A stretch of DNA of 64,000 nt from assembly GCA_021904315.1 (NCBI GenBank), contig CM038910.1:19034001-19098000 (forward strand). The letters run 5' to 3'. The position numbers and the translations under genes are program-made. Below, piece by piece: positions 48,621-60,823 of this stretch. This DNA is from Sphagnum magellanicum. Taxonomy: Eukaryota; Streptophyta; Sphagnopsida; Sphagnales; Sphagnaceae. Within the stretch, counting starts at the first letter, position 1; each line of letters starts with the position of its first letter. The notes beneath the pieces were generated by a model. That model had not been told where the DNA came from. It saw only the letters and a list, made by a program, of their open reading frames with translations, and made no database searches.

Positions 48621-50027
48621 AGGGTTTCCATTTTTTGGACTACTCATTTTTTGAATTTTGGTCCTTGATATACTATAAAAAAACCTTTTTTTTCATTGGG
48701 TTTTTTAGCATTTTTTGATCCACCCATTTTTTTACATATTTTATTAATGTAACAATTTCTTCTAGTCACATTTGTTTGATGGGTATATGGTTAATCATAT
48801 ATGTCTTTTTTTTAATCATCTTATTAGTGTTTTAGATATAAGAATCAAAATTTAAATAGTCCCATATGCACACTTTATAATTAACTTGTTTAAAATTTAC
48901 AAAGATCAATCATGTGCATTATGCAATACCTACATCTAATGTATTAGAAATCACATCACCTAAAGATTTTTGAAGCAATACTCGCATTCTAATTAACTTA
49001 TTAACATCATCATGAAATTAAACATGCAATATCTACATCCTTTATATTCTACTTCCATAAGGCCATTTAAACATGTAATATCCGCATATAGGTCTCCTAA
49101 ATAGTTGTTGAATTTTTCTTACATCCATTATAATACTTGCATCATGACAAATTTATTTACATCATGTTTAGGTTCAAGTTATAATACCTACGTACATGTT
49201 TTCTAATAGTTGTTGGGGTTTTTTTATCTCTTTTGCAATACTTGCATATGGGTTTTTAAATAGTGTTAATTTGTTTCAACATTACAATACCCACAATATT
49301 TTGTGGGTAGGAAAATTTTTAATGTTTAATACCTTTAGATAATTATTTTAAATAATTAATGAAAGATTAAAATTTTATTTTAAATATTAATGAATGATTA
49401 GATAATTGATTTAAATAATTAATGCATTATTATTATTTTAAAGATATTTAATGAATGATTAGATTATTATTTTCATAGGTAATAAATTATTAATTTTTTC
49501 ATAATTAATGAATTATTAAATAAATATTTTAAATAAATAATGAATTTTTCAAATAATATTTCACGTAATTAAAAACATATCAAAGAATATTTTAGATGAT
49601 AAAAAATGATTAGATAATTATCAATGATAAATTATGATAATTAATCATTTTTATTATCTACCATAATTTTTTAATAATTAATTACTCATATGACATAATG
49701 ATTTTAAAATATCAACAAATCATGTCATATAATTAAAGAATTACTAACAAATTATTTTAGATCATGTAAATGATTAATTATCATATTTGGATAATCAGTT
49801 TTTTTAAATAATAATTAATTAATTATTTGCTTGAACCTTAATTATTTGGATAATTAAAAATTTAGATCTAAAAATCAAATTGATAATTTGATATTTAATT
49901 TATTATCTTAATTTATATTTTTATGTTGATAACTTATTCAAATCATTATTTTAGATAATTATTCATGATAATTAATTGTTATAAAATTAATTCAAAATAA
50001 TAATATATAAAGAAACATATATTGGGT
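48621..50027. other. Very AT-rich intergenic DNA
   Basis: No gene. From about 49330 to 50030 the sequence is almost only A and T, with endless variants of aataattaatgaatgattag; such DNA behaves like matrix-attachment DNA in other plants (inference). The AATACC-type motif described in the findings recurs through 48.9-49.3 kb. Confidence 0.5.
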
Positions 50028-50400
50028 ACCCAAACCATTTTTTGATTATTTTGAAGTGACCTTACATGTGGGTGTTGTAATTAGGGTTGGGTTTTCACCT
50101 AAGGGTATACCTAAATCACCTATGGATTATTTCATAATGAACTTGCATGTAAGTATTACATGTAGGCCTCAGTTTTCATTCAAATGCACCCAAACTACAT
50201 ATTGGTTAGTTTGAAGTGACCTGACCCTACATGTGGGTATTGCACTTAGGGTTAAGTTTTCACCTAAGGTTACCTAAATCACCTATGGAATATTTCAAAA
50301 CAAACTTAAATATGGGTATTGCATTTAGGGCTAATTATTCATATACTTTTCCAATACCCGCACACATATTTACTTTCACCAATTAGAAATTTGGCCTTAA
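50028..50400. repeat. Two-copy ~170 bp tandem repeat built of ~85 bp halves
   Basis: The phrase ttgaagtgacct...tacatgtgggtgttg is followed by ttttcacctaagg and aaatcacctatgga. It occurs from about 50049 and again from about 50210. Within each copy a diverged half-unit is present (aacttgcatgtaagtatt, then cctcagttttcattc). Non-coding. Confidence 0.7.
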
Positions 50401-51314
50401 TATTTTAAATAATCAAATAAATTTTGTAACAAAAACAAATAAGAAAGTATATCCTTTACCATTTGGTAATCTTTCCAAACTAAATTTATATACATAACAA
50501 TGGGTTTATATATATTTAAAATAAATTAAATAAATTATTATTTTATTTTAAATAAATATTAAGATATTATATGTATTAAAATGAATAAAAATCATAATTT
50601 TACATTATTATTAATTATATATAGGGTTAGGTTACATAATAAGTAGCTTACTAGCCTATTATGTTTGATAGGTTAAGTTGTTTAGCTTAATTAGTGTCGA
50701 CATTTTAATCAATCGGACAACCTTAACTATGAACTTTTGTTGCAACTAACAATTTGTCCTATGTCTGGACTTACATCCACACCTTTAAAGAATGTTCATT
50801 TTAATAAATATCCAACGTGCCTTTCCAAATGTGTCTAAAGTAAGAAATAGAAGCATTGTTTGTAACCAACATATGGTCACCTGATCTTCATGCTCACAAA
50901 AAATAGATAAATAATCGCAAAAATAAAAAAGAGAATAATTTTGAAAACTAGAGCTCAATTTGAGCTTTCAAAGAATGCACACTTTATTCTAAAAAAACTT
51001 CCATTATAGGGAAGATTTTAATTTTTTTAATTACACCACCACCCACATATTGTTTAATTTCGATAAACGAATTTTGGGAACAAAAGAAAGACATGCAAAA
51101 CAGGTCATTTTTACCACAAGAATTAGTAAGACGTGAACTATGGACTAGTGGTCCTAAAAAAACACAATTATAGATGATAATCTCCACATAAAGAAATGTG
51201 GTCAAATATTCACCCAAATGAGTGGGTACAATATTTTTTAGTCGTAATTTGTGGTTCATAATCATAAAGATTAAGACAAAGTAGAAACTTCTATAGTACC
51301 TAATTTGTAGTAGG
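50401..51314. other. AT-rich intergenic DNA, nothing recognised
   Basis: No recognisable reading frame on either strand. Confidence 0.4.
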
Positions 51315-54250
51315 GAATTTCAAGTCCAAAATCAATGACTAACCGAGGAAAGGATATTATAAGAGGTATATAATCCAAGTTTGTGTACCAGTTTGCATCT
51401 CCATATTATTATGAACTAGTGGAAGATTAGGAGGTGGAAGAAAACACTAATATCCATGTGCTTGAAGAGATTGAGGAAAATTACTTAAAACCATCTAAAT
51501 ATGCATAGGCATAAGTGAATGTGTTGGATGAAATACCAAAATCATATTCACATCAAATAAATCCAAAGTTGGATCAAACAAGGTGCATAGCCAAAACCAA
51601 GGATCATGAATCTATGGATTCAAAGCTAACCAGATTACTTTCAAGAGTATGTGCATTTTGTGAAGAAGAAGGACATGCAATCATGGATTATCCTTTTGTG
51701 CCTTTTCACATCAAAACAGACATTTCTAGACATGTGGAATTACAAAATGTGGTAATAGCATTAATGGATCAATCACAAGAGTAGGAACCATGAATTCTTA
51801 TAGTCTAGAATAGATTGAAATGCATGGAGTTAAAAGGTCAATTAGGACCACAAAGTCGATAAATTCATCCATCCATTCAGCTCAGGAACAGAATACCAAA
51901 AGTGCATTCACATCTTCATTATGCACCACAAAGGATACCAATGGGTAACCACATAATGGGGCATCGTCAAACTTGAGTCAACTCAGTTTCACCAAAAGTG
52001 TCAAAACTAGCAATTGTTGAAATCTGGAAACAAATTGTTGGAATAAAGGTTACTCAATTGTTTAATGCTGTAATACCAACCATAAAGGTGGAAACTGTTG
52101 TTGCACCTAACATAAATTTTGTCAGAAATGGAATACTAGTTGGATCTGCAACAAACTTAGGTCATGGATTGGGAGGGGTTTCAGCGAAAAGGAATTTGAG
52201 TAAAAGTTCAAGAATACTAATATCAACTATTAGAATTATTGGGACACCCTAGATGGTGTTTACCAATCCGATAATGACCATTCATGTAAACATGACTTCG
52301 AATCGACCACTAATGAATTCAATAACTATTAAAAGGTACATAAATAAAAATGTTGGAATCTAGGAGGAGGATATAGAAAACCATCTATCGTAATTGTAAG
52401 AATCCTTAATCATAGAAATGGTCATTCTATGAAGCCAAACATGGTAGCTCTTAAGTACCTTGACTTTTAAAAAATGCTCTCCTATATGTTCATGTCAGAG
52501 TGTTCAATTTTGTAATGAAGGCAACTACAGAAACCTCTGAAAAGTATATCATCAATGTGTTTAGCTATACACTAAGAATATAACATCAAATTAGTGCCAA
52601 AATTACATGTATTTCCTAATTGTATTTTTTTAGAACTTACACAAGCATTTTATAAACATCATTAAAAGACTCAAAATGACAAACAAATACACATGGAGCT
52701 AAAGAACATGAAGCAAGATGAGACTAAAAGGGTGGAAGTTTACTATGAAAGGATTTAGAAATTGGCTCATGGTTTACAAGTATTAACCATAGACAATTTC
52801 TTAACTACTATGTTTAGGGCGAGCTTATAACCATACCTCAAAATTGTAACTACATAGATGAAGTGATCAACACTATAATAACATAAGGAGGTGGCAATGT
52901 TGTGTGAAGAAAGAATGACTACTATTGAAGCAAGGAGTGCACCTTCAGTACCACATAGTACTAAACAAGCAACACCACCAAAAACATAAAATAATACAGG
53001 GAAGATTGACAAGTATTGCACAAATTATGGAATGAATAATCACAATTTGGAAACATGCAGAAGAAAAAAGAACGGACCATAGTGGTAGCCACAAAGGCAA
53101 CACAACAAAGTCAAAAACCATACAAGACATCTTCATATGCATGCCACATATTTGGTTTGAATGGACATAAAATGATAGACTATCCAAAATTTAGTGAAAT
53201 GCAAAGGATGTTTCATGGAAAATTTATGACAATAGGAAAAATTCAACCTATTGTTAAAATAAAAACAATCATTACAAATGTGAATGTGGTGGATGTTAAT
53301 GTTACAACAATAAGTACAACAAATGAAAAACATGTGTTCAAGGATAAAAAACCAAGGAAAACAAAGAGTGATATTGATTGAGAAAAAAAGAACGATTGAA
53401 GAAGTCAATGGTGGAAATAATTCAACAAATTCAAAAGGCATAAACATAAGTAGAAGGGCCATTCACATCCATGGAGGGATGGAACACAACTTGGCCTGAT
53501 ATGCCAAATACTATTCCTATAAAAACACAAAAATCTCAAGAGGTAATGAACTCACCAAAAAAAAAAAATTACAATATAAGAGATTTTTTAGGACATTAGT
53601 AAGCAAATGCTAGAAATAAGTTATATTTTAAACTTGGGACATTTGCTTAAAATAACTCCTAAGTTAAAGAGGTATCTTTGGCAGAAGCTATTTAACAAAA
53701 AAAACATAGAGTCTAAACAAAGCAACCATAGATAAACAAGTTACTTCATTAGTACCAAAGGTAGGGATAACTATTATAACAATAAATAATCATATGGCAG
53801 TTATCCAAGTATAGATTGGGAAGAATACAATAAAGGACGTGTTGTTGGATGGAGGTTCTAAAATTAATATCATCACAAAACAATTGAAATTGAAGTTGGG
53901 GCTTCCAAAGCTTAAACTTGCACCATATAATCTAAGGATGGTAATCAAATAACGACAAAACTAGTGGATTTGATTAGAGTTATGAAGATATATGTTCACA
54001 ACATTCCTTACATAACTATGCTTACTATATTTCAGAATAATGTGGTAGATTTTAATTATTCCACGTTGTTGAGAAGACCATGGTTGAAGGATGTTAAAAT
54101 GGCACATGATTGAGGGAGTAACAATGTTACCATATAGAAGAATGGGACATTTTCGGACAATTATTGTCACCAAACATTTGGGAGGTGAAATAAGAAGACC
54201 ATAAATGTTATTGTGCTACAACTATCAAAATGGTATATGTTAAAACATCA
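51315..54250 (+). mobile_element. Ty3/gypsy remnant: gag zinc knuckles and protease, plus strand
   Basis: Plus-strand pieces in order: an N-terminal gag-type part with CAFCEEEGHAIMDYPF (about 51645); a gag core with ELTQAFYKHH, KRVEVYYERI and KLAHGLQVLTIDNFLTT (about 52650-52800); a zinc knuckle CTNYGMNNHNLETC (about 53010-53055); a second knuckle CHIFGLNGHKMIDYP (about 53140); the retropepsin core DVLLDGGSKINIIT (about 53836); and LLRRPWLKDVKMAHD (about 54064), normally LLGRPWL. Every zinc knuckle has lost at least one Cys (TGT/TGC to TAT/TAC) and stops are frequent, so it is dead. No reverse transcriptase follows; the copy is truncated at about 54250. No LTRs were identified. Confidence 0.75.
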
Positions 54251-55502
54251 AAGTAAATAATTTAGGGGTTTAGGTTCAAGAAAGAATCTTAAGTAGTTAA
54301 TAACATCTATTGCTGCAACTTGGATACTAGTTTTTTATCATCTAAAAATAATAATGTTTTAGATAAAAACTTTAACATTTGAAAAAAATAAATCCAAATG
54401 ATACACAAAAAAACAATATTCCACAAAGAAAATTTTGATTCAAAAACAAAATCTCATTTCAATTCATAATAAACAAAAAAAATGTAGTAACAAACATCGA
54501 ATTCCTCCTATAAGTCTTGTCCAGAAAATGGTGGAATTTTAAAAAAATCCTCGAAATTTCTACTTATCACTAACATCAATCAAAATAAACCTTAATGGTG
54601 TTAGACTAATCCTCTAAAATTTTGGTTATAAATATAAACATCTAAACTACTTTGGTACTCCTTTTCAGTTTTTAATAAATTAGTACTAAAAATTAATAAT
54701 GTAAATCGATAGTAAGAATCAATAATCTGAAATTGATAACAACAAAAGTGAGTTTTTACAAGATGAATTTTTGGCTATTAACATCCTCCTCCTCTCCATT
54801 TGTGATTATGTTTTCATGATCACTAGTAAAATCTGTCAATAAGTCCTAAATCAAAATTGGGCATAAAAAATTATCAACTATTCTAACATATATGTCATTC
54901 CTTGGTCATTTAAAGTCTATTGAAAAGCTGGGCAAATAGAATCTTATGCCACAGAGTCACAGATTTAGGTGTTGGGTCTACAAGGGAAACAACTTCCTCA
55001 ACTTTGATAATATTAGTTTTGATTTTGGTTCTAGTGCCAAAGAAATGTTCATTTCCAATTCAAGTGACAAGGTCATTTTTTATTTCGATTATAATCACAA
55101 AATCGATATTGGTACCGATCTCCTTTATTGTGAAGGGTTGGCTAAAATTGACCTCCATTTGGGTTTTGGTGTCCTAGTCATTTCTATGGCTATCACTCAC
55201 ATATCCAAATTTTGTTGTCTTTGCCATCATTTTAATATCGAAAGAAAGAAGTAAAAAATGTGGGAATGCATGTTGATAGGCCTCAAGATGATCGGTGCTT
55301 GAATTTGCCAATGTGGGTTTTTTGTGTCTTAGGGAACCAAAACACTAAATCTCTAATGGAAAAACATTTTTCTTTGTAATAGGTTTGTGCCCACTGAACT
55401 TGGCTCCAAAATGGTGGCAATTGTGTCCTTTGATTCTTCCAATTACTCCAATTGAAATAATATAGTGGCCAAAACCTGAACTAGAAAAAGTCCTTGCTTT
55501 CT
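54251..55502. other. Region between two gypsy remnants, nothing recognised
   Basis: This is where the 3' LTR of the minus-strand element should lie, but I could not identify LTR ends or a polypurine tract. Two overlapping plus-strand frames at 54920-55254 have no known motif. Confidence 0.4.
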
Positions 55503-57600
55503 CTAGGGGTTTGCTAGAAGCAAGTACTCCATCAACATTAAAGGATGAAGACCATAGACCAACTCATACCAAGTATGTTCGATGGTCACTTTGAATGTAG
55601 TTCGGTATGCATATAAAATTGTGTGCAGATGTTCATCCCAGTCAGACCGTTTTTCATTCACCAACTTGGTCAAGAGAGTGTCAATCACCTTGTTGGTTAA
55701 TTCTACTTGGTCATTGCCTTGAAGGTAGTAAGTTGTTGAGCTAGTGTGTTTCATCAAAAAATTTGTGGTCAACACTTCAATTGCTACATTGATCAAATGC
55801 ACACCTTGATCGCTAACCAAAGTAAGGGGAAAGCCGAATCTAGTGAAGATGTTTTCATATAGGAACTTTTTAATCACCACAGCTATGTTGGTGCACAATG
55901 CCTTGGCTTCCACCCGCTTGCTCGCATAATCAACTACCACCCATATGTATCGATTTCATCTTGTTCAACCAACTAGTTTGATGGGACCTATGAGGTTAAT
56001 GCCCTACTTCATGAAAGGCTCAGCTAATAAGGTGGTAACTAGATGGGCCATACTTGCCAATGATAATTTCCCTGTAAACTAGTAGGCATCACAAGATTGA
56101 CAATACACCTTAACATCTTTATGTAACATAGGCCACTAGTATTTGGCATCCAAAATCTTTCAAATAGTAATGTCTACTAAAAAATGGCCACCACCCATGC
56201 CGTTATACATCTCCTGAATGATTATCGAAATTTCTTCTAGGTCTTTTAGAACTTGATCACAACCTTGTCGATAGAAAACACCAACCTATAATGTGAAAGG
56301 AAAAGCTCTTAGAACTAATTTCCTTTTCTACTCTGATGAGAAATGAACTTGAAAAGTTTCAGTTCACAAGTAGTCATGCACATCTTGTAACCAAATAGGT
56401 TGTAGTGTGAAAAAGGTACCATCCAAAATTTAATCGAGTATTCCTTTGTTTTTGGTGGAATTTAGAAGTCATGACAAAACATTTGCAACACAATGGGATT
56501 TACATGGTTTGTACACCACCAAAAAGTCATATTTAAGGAACAAGAAAACCAATGTGCAATGCATTTAGAAACTTGTGGTTTTTTTATTAGGTACAACAAC
56601 GCCATGTGATCCACGTAAAACACAAATTTATTACTTAAAAGGTAATGTTGAAACTTGTGTAGGGTATACACCATGGCCAATGTTTCACTCATAATGGTAT
56701 AGTTACACTCTATGTTGTTCAGCAAGCGAAAAACATATGTAATAGGTTGATTGCACTTCCCTATTGGATTTTGAATTAACATAGTTTCAATTGCCAAGTT
56801 TGAATCGCTAATCTGAACATGAAAGTCTGGATCCCACTTGCAGGCAATGAATATTGGTGCATCCATGTATCGCTTCCAAATTACATCCCAAGCATGTTGA
56901 CACTCTTTGGTCTAGTCAAAGGTTTTGGTTTTTCGCAATAATGTGGTGATGGGTGCCATGATGAATGCAAAGTCTAAAATGAAACATTGATAAAATTGAA
57001 CCATTCCATTGAAAACTTGTATGTCCTTTAAAGTTTTTAATGGTGGCATGTTGACAATTGCCAAAATCTTCTTTGGATTCGGTAACTTACCTTCTTGTGA
57101 CACAATGTATCCCAAAATGACTGTGGAATAAACTAGAAACATGCATTTGTTGGTATTCAAGCTGATACCGAACTCACGGCACTTGTTAAAACAAAGGCAC
57201 AACTTTTGTAGGTGGGTATTTTGGTCACTAAAAACATTGAAGTAATCTAGAAATAACTTCATGAAAACGCCCAAATATTCCCTTAAGGCCCTACTTACTA
57301 CTCTTTGGTAAGTGGGTGGGGCATTCTTCAAACCAAATAGCATGACGACCCAGACGAAAGTTCCCAATCAGTGATGAATGTTGTTTTGTACCAGTCCTCT
57401 GAAACTATCATAATCTAATGGCAGCTTAAAAAGCCATTCAAGAAATAATACATTTAATAACTTGCAACCATGTTGAGGACCTCTTAAGTGAAAAGCAAGG
57501 GGTATGGATCCTTCTTTGTGGCAACATTCAGTTACAAAAATCCACACAGATTTGAAGCTTCTCGTTCTTTTTCAATACCACTACAATTTGTGACAACCAA
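55503..57600 (-). mobile_element. Ty3/gypsy pol remnant: reverse transcriptase, RNase H, integrase
   Basis: Minus strand, high to low. RT begins with NAWLSQIVVVLKKNEKLQIC (about 57600), continues through KTTFITDW, and after a one-base frameshift at about 57367 with GTFVWVVMLFGLKNAPPTYQ, the active-site region MKLFLDYFNVFSD and VFNGMVQFYQCF. RNase H lies at 56866-56462 (QPITYVFRLLN, NKFVFYVDHMALLYL). Integrase follows, with a zinc-binding remnant at about 56250-56050 and the core at 55940-55503 (GFPLTLVSDQGVH, LQGNDQVELTNK, DWDEHL). The RT metal motif is FLDYF instead of FLDDF, and the first integrase Asp appears as Asn (GINLIGP). With the frameshift and stops the element cannot move on its own. 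Confidence 0.85.
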
Positions 57601-57979
57601 GCATTAGTAACAATTAATCAAAATGTAACCACTTCATTTACAACTACATGCAACTTGTAATCATTTGCGACTAAGTTTGGGAGTATTTACAACTATAAGA
57701 TCAAATTTCAATTATTTTGATCACTCTTACAACTATGATGCAACTATTGAAAACTTTATCCTATTGGTTGAATGACTTTTAGGTTTATTTTCATCCATGA
57801 ATATATTGATATGTCCCATTAGTCACAATAATCACCAAATTACTCACATCCTAAAGGTATTCTACGATGACATAGAGGTGTATTTTTATGTATATATTAA
57901 AATAATATTTACAATATATTACATATATCATAAATCTATATTTGCGTGTATATTAATCATGTGTATGTATGTATATTGT

Positions 57980-58507
57980 TCATATAATGAGTATTAAAAA
58001 ATTAATATTTGAACTTTGAAATTTATTACTCAAATTTGAAAATTAATATTTCAGTTATGAAATATATATATATTTGAATTAAAAAAATATTTTGTGAATT
58101 TGAATTTTTTGTTTGCATTCTAATTTTTTTTAAATTAAAAATCATTACTTGAATTTTAAAATTGTTATTCCCATTTTAAAACATTTTTCAATATAAAAAT
58201 CAATATTTGAACTCTGAACATTGTTATTCAAATGAAAACTGATATTTCAATATTGAAAATTCTTATTTCAATTCTAAAAATTATATTTGAACCTAAAAAT
58301 TGTTATTCCAATTCTGAAACGTTTTATTTGAATCTAAAAATCAATATTTGAATTTGAAGTTCTAAATATGAATTCTTAGTTTTTTTAGTTTTATTCAGAA
58401 ATATATGTTTGAATATAAAATTATAATTCAAATAATGAAAATAATATTTAAAAATTAAAATTGATGTTTCAATTCTGAGAATTGTTACTGGAATTCATTA
58501 TATAGAT

Positions 58508-58551
<44 letters not shown>

Positions 58552-59100
58552 CATTTGAATCTAAAAATTGTTATTTTAATTCTAATTTTTTTATTGGAAT
58601 CCTTTGTTTAATTATTTGAATTTGAAAAAAAACTATTTGAACTTGAAAATTAATAATTCAATTTGGAATTTTTACATTAAAAGAAAATCAATCCTTAAAA
58701 TTATATTCAATTCTGAAAACTACTATTTCAATTATTTAAAGAATAAGTTGAATTCAAAATTTGATATTTGAATATGAATTTTTCTATTTTAAATTCCTTT
58801 AAAAAATTAAAAAATAAAAAAAATTAAATTAAAAAATTATGTGATTTGAAATTTAAAAATGTAATTCCAAATTATTATTTTTGATTTCAGAATTAATATT
58901 TCAATTCAGAAAATTATTATTTGAATTTAAACATGAACATTTCAATTTGAATTTGAAAATCGACATTTCAATTATGAGTTTTTAAAATTTAAATTCAAAA
59001 ACTTATTTCATCTAAAAAATGATATTTTAATTTGAATTATTTTCTGGAATCTAAAATTAATATTTCAATTCCAAAAATTATTAATTGAATTTTAAGGTTT
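57980..59100. repeat. Degenerate AT-rich repeat, ~22-27 bp period
   Basis: Variants of attatttgaatctaaaaattaatatttcaattctgaa recur dozens of times, alternating 'tatttgaa' and 'ttcaattctgaaaa' blocks. The array fills most of the left half of the nested insertion and stops at the CACTA-like end at 59113. Confidence 0.7.
58511..58550. repeat. (TA)20 microsatellite
   Basis: Forty bases of uninterrupted TA inside the AT-rich array. Confidence 0.95.
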
Positions 59101-60194
59101 TTTTCTACTAGTGTTATCCATAATGAATCACTTATTATAAATGATTATATTTATTACTGATAAGTTACACTAAATAATTAATTTTAAAACATAGACTTTT
59201 ACATTATATATTTGTATTTTTACATTAAAGAAATTAATTACTATATTTAATGTTATTTTACTTTAAAATCATTGTAATTACTTCCAATAAGAATTAATTC
59301 TAGTATATGCATAATTATTTCTTAATTGAACATAATTATTCACAATCTGTAAGTTATAACTTTAAATCTGAATTAAGATTTTGGAAAAAAAAATAATTTA
59401 ATTAAAATAATTATTGTAATGATTGTAATTTCACGACTCATTATAAAGTTTTTTAAAATATATATAATTACTTATCTATGATAAACCTTTTACAATAATA
59501 AATGTAATTATATAGTAATTAATGTAACTATTTTTATATTATTTCTTTTTAATCATGTAGGAATTTTTTTAAATAAAAATTGTTCGTTCATTATTTATAA
59601 TTTGGAAAAAAAATAATACTTATTTTTTAAAATTAAATTACTTAAATTATTTTTACATTAATTATATTATCTATAATTTGACTAAATATTTAAAAGTAAT
59701 AAAATATCTTAATTATTTATTTATCTTTGAATCATGGATTAACAACTTGTGAGAAATTAGATAATTAGTTAGTTAAATATTAAGAAGTTATTATTTATTT
59801 AAGTAGTTGATAATGAATATTTAATATTTTTAGTGTATAGTTTATATTTGAAATATATGTGAAATGTAATCATTATTAATTAAATGGTTATTTAATCATC
59901 TAGTGAACCATGTACTTGAATTGCTTATAAATCTAAAAACTAAGAACAAAAAACATGAGGAAAATTATGGAGTTGCAATTTAGTTTGTGAAGAAATTGTA
60001 ACTTCAAAACTTATCCCATATTGTTTAATCTCTAATCCTATTTTGAACATTATATAAACAAGGGGTGTGGTCATCAAATTTCACATTAAGAAATTTATGC
60101 ACATAGGATGAGCGAATCAATAGGCTTAACTCAAAACAAAAAGAAAAGTTATGCACAATTTTAAACTACCAACCTCCCCAACCTACTTATCTAT

Positions 60195-60340
60195 TTAGCT
60201 AGGTGGGTACATAGTTTGACATACCCACCTAGGTCAAACTATGTACCTACTTACCTAAATACCTACTTATATGAATAGGTATTTAGCTTAGGAAGTTAAA
60301 CCTACCTACCTACATTTTTACCTAAATAGGTAGGTAGGTA
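60195..60340. repeat. Cluster of three perfect hairpins in CCTA/TAGG-rich DNA
   Basis: Hairpin 1: GTACATAGTTTGAC (60207-60220) pairs with GTCAAACTATGTAC (60233-60246). Hairpin 2: CTAAATACCTA (60255-60265) pairs with TAGGTATTTAG (60276-60286). Hairpin 3: CCTACCTACCTA (60301-60312) pairs with TAGGTAGGTAGG (60327-60338). All arms are perfect and the three sit in a row. They lie in the right part of the nested insertion. Confidence 0.9.
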
Positions 60341-60823
60341 AATATGTAGCCTAGGTTTGTAGGGACCTATTTATGTACCTACCTCAACACCTACCAACCT
60401 AATATTAATATTTTGTATTAAATTAATTTTAAGGTGCCATGTGGCATATTTACATTTGGCCATGTGTCATAATATAGGATCATCCAAACATTTGAATTGA
60501 ACGTCTTAAATTATTTTTAAATTATTATTATATATTATATATTAAATAATTCAATATTAGAATACATGGCAACACATCATTTGCTTCAATTATGATTAAA
60601 ATAGTTGCATCATAATCACATGTGACAATACATATATAATGGAGTCAAAGGATGAACTTGTATTTGTTGACTTTTTCTTTCATCCAATACCCCTTGTCAT
60701 TTGTAACTAATGTTTCATGCGATTTGTCCAAAGTGATTAATGATATTTTAGTCACAAATGTCGTTTGCGACTAAATTTTAGTTACAAAGACTAGTCGAAA
60801 ATACCTATTTTTCTTTTAGTGAA

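Larger units (their letters stand above)
57601..60822. mobile_element. Nested ~3.2 kb AT-rich insertion splitting the gypsy RT
   Basis: The minus-strand pol sequence breaks off at about 60824 (IEKTT) and resumes at about 57600 (NAWLSQIVVV), so the DNA between is an insertion. Its right end reads tttttcttttagtg (ending 60822). In reverse complement this is CACTAAAAGAAAAA, the usual look of a CACTA-superfamily terminus, followed by sub-terminal gcgactaa/tagtcgcaaa words. Similar words (tttgcgactaag, about 57665) occur near the left end, but no clean CACTA terminus is visible there. A second CACTA-like terminus (ttttctactagtg) ends at 59113, so more than one insertion may be nested. No transposase was found. 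Confidence 0.5.

Noticed and set aside
54920..55254. Two overlapping plus-strand frames of 85 and 102 codons between gypsy remnants
   Set aside because: No known motif, and the location is where decayed LTR sequence is expected.
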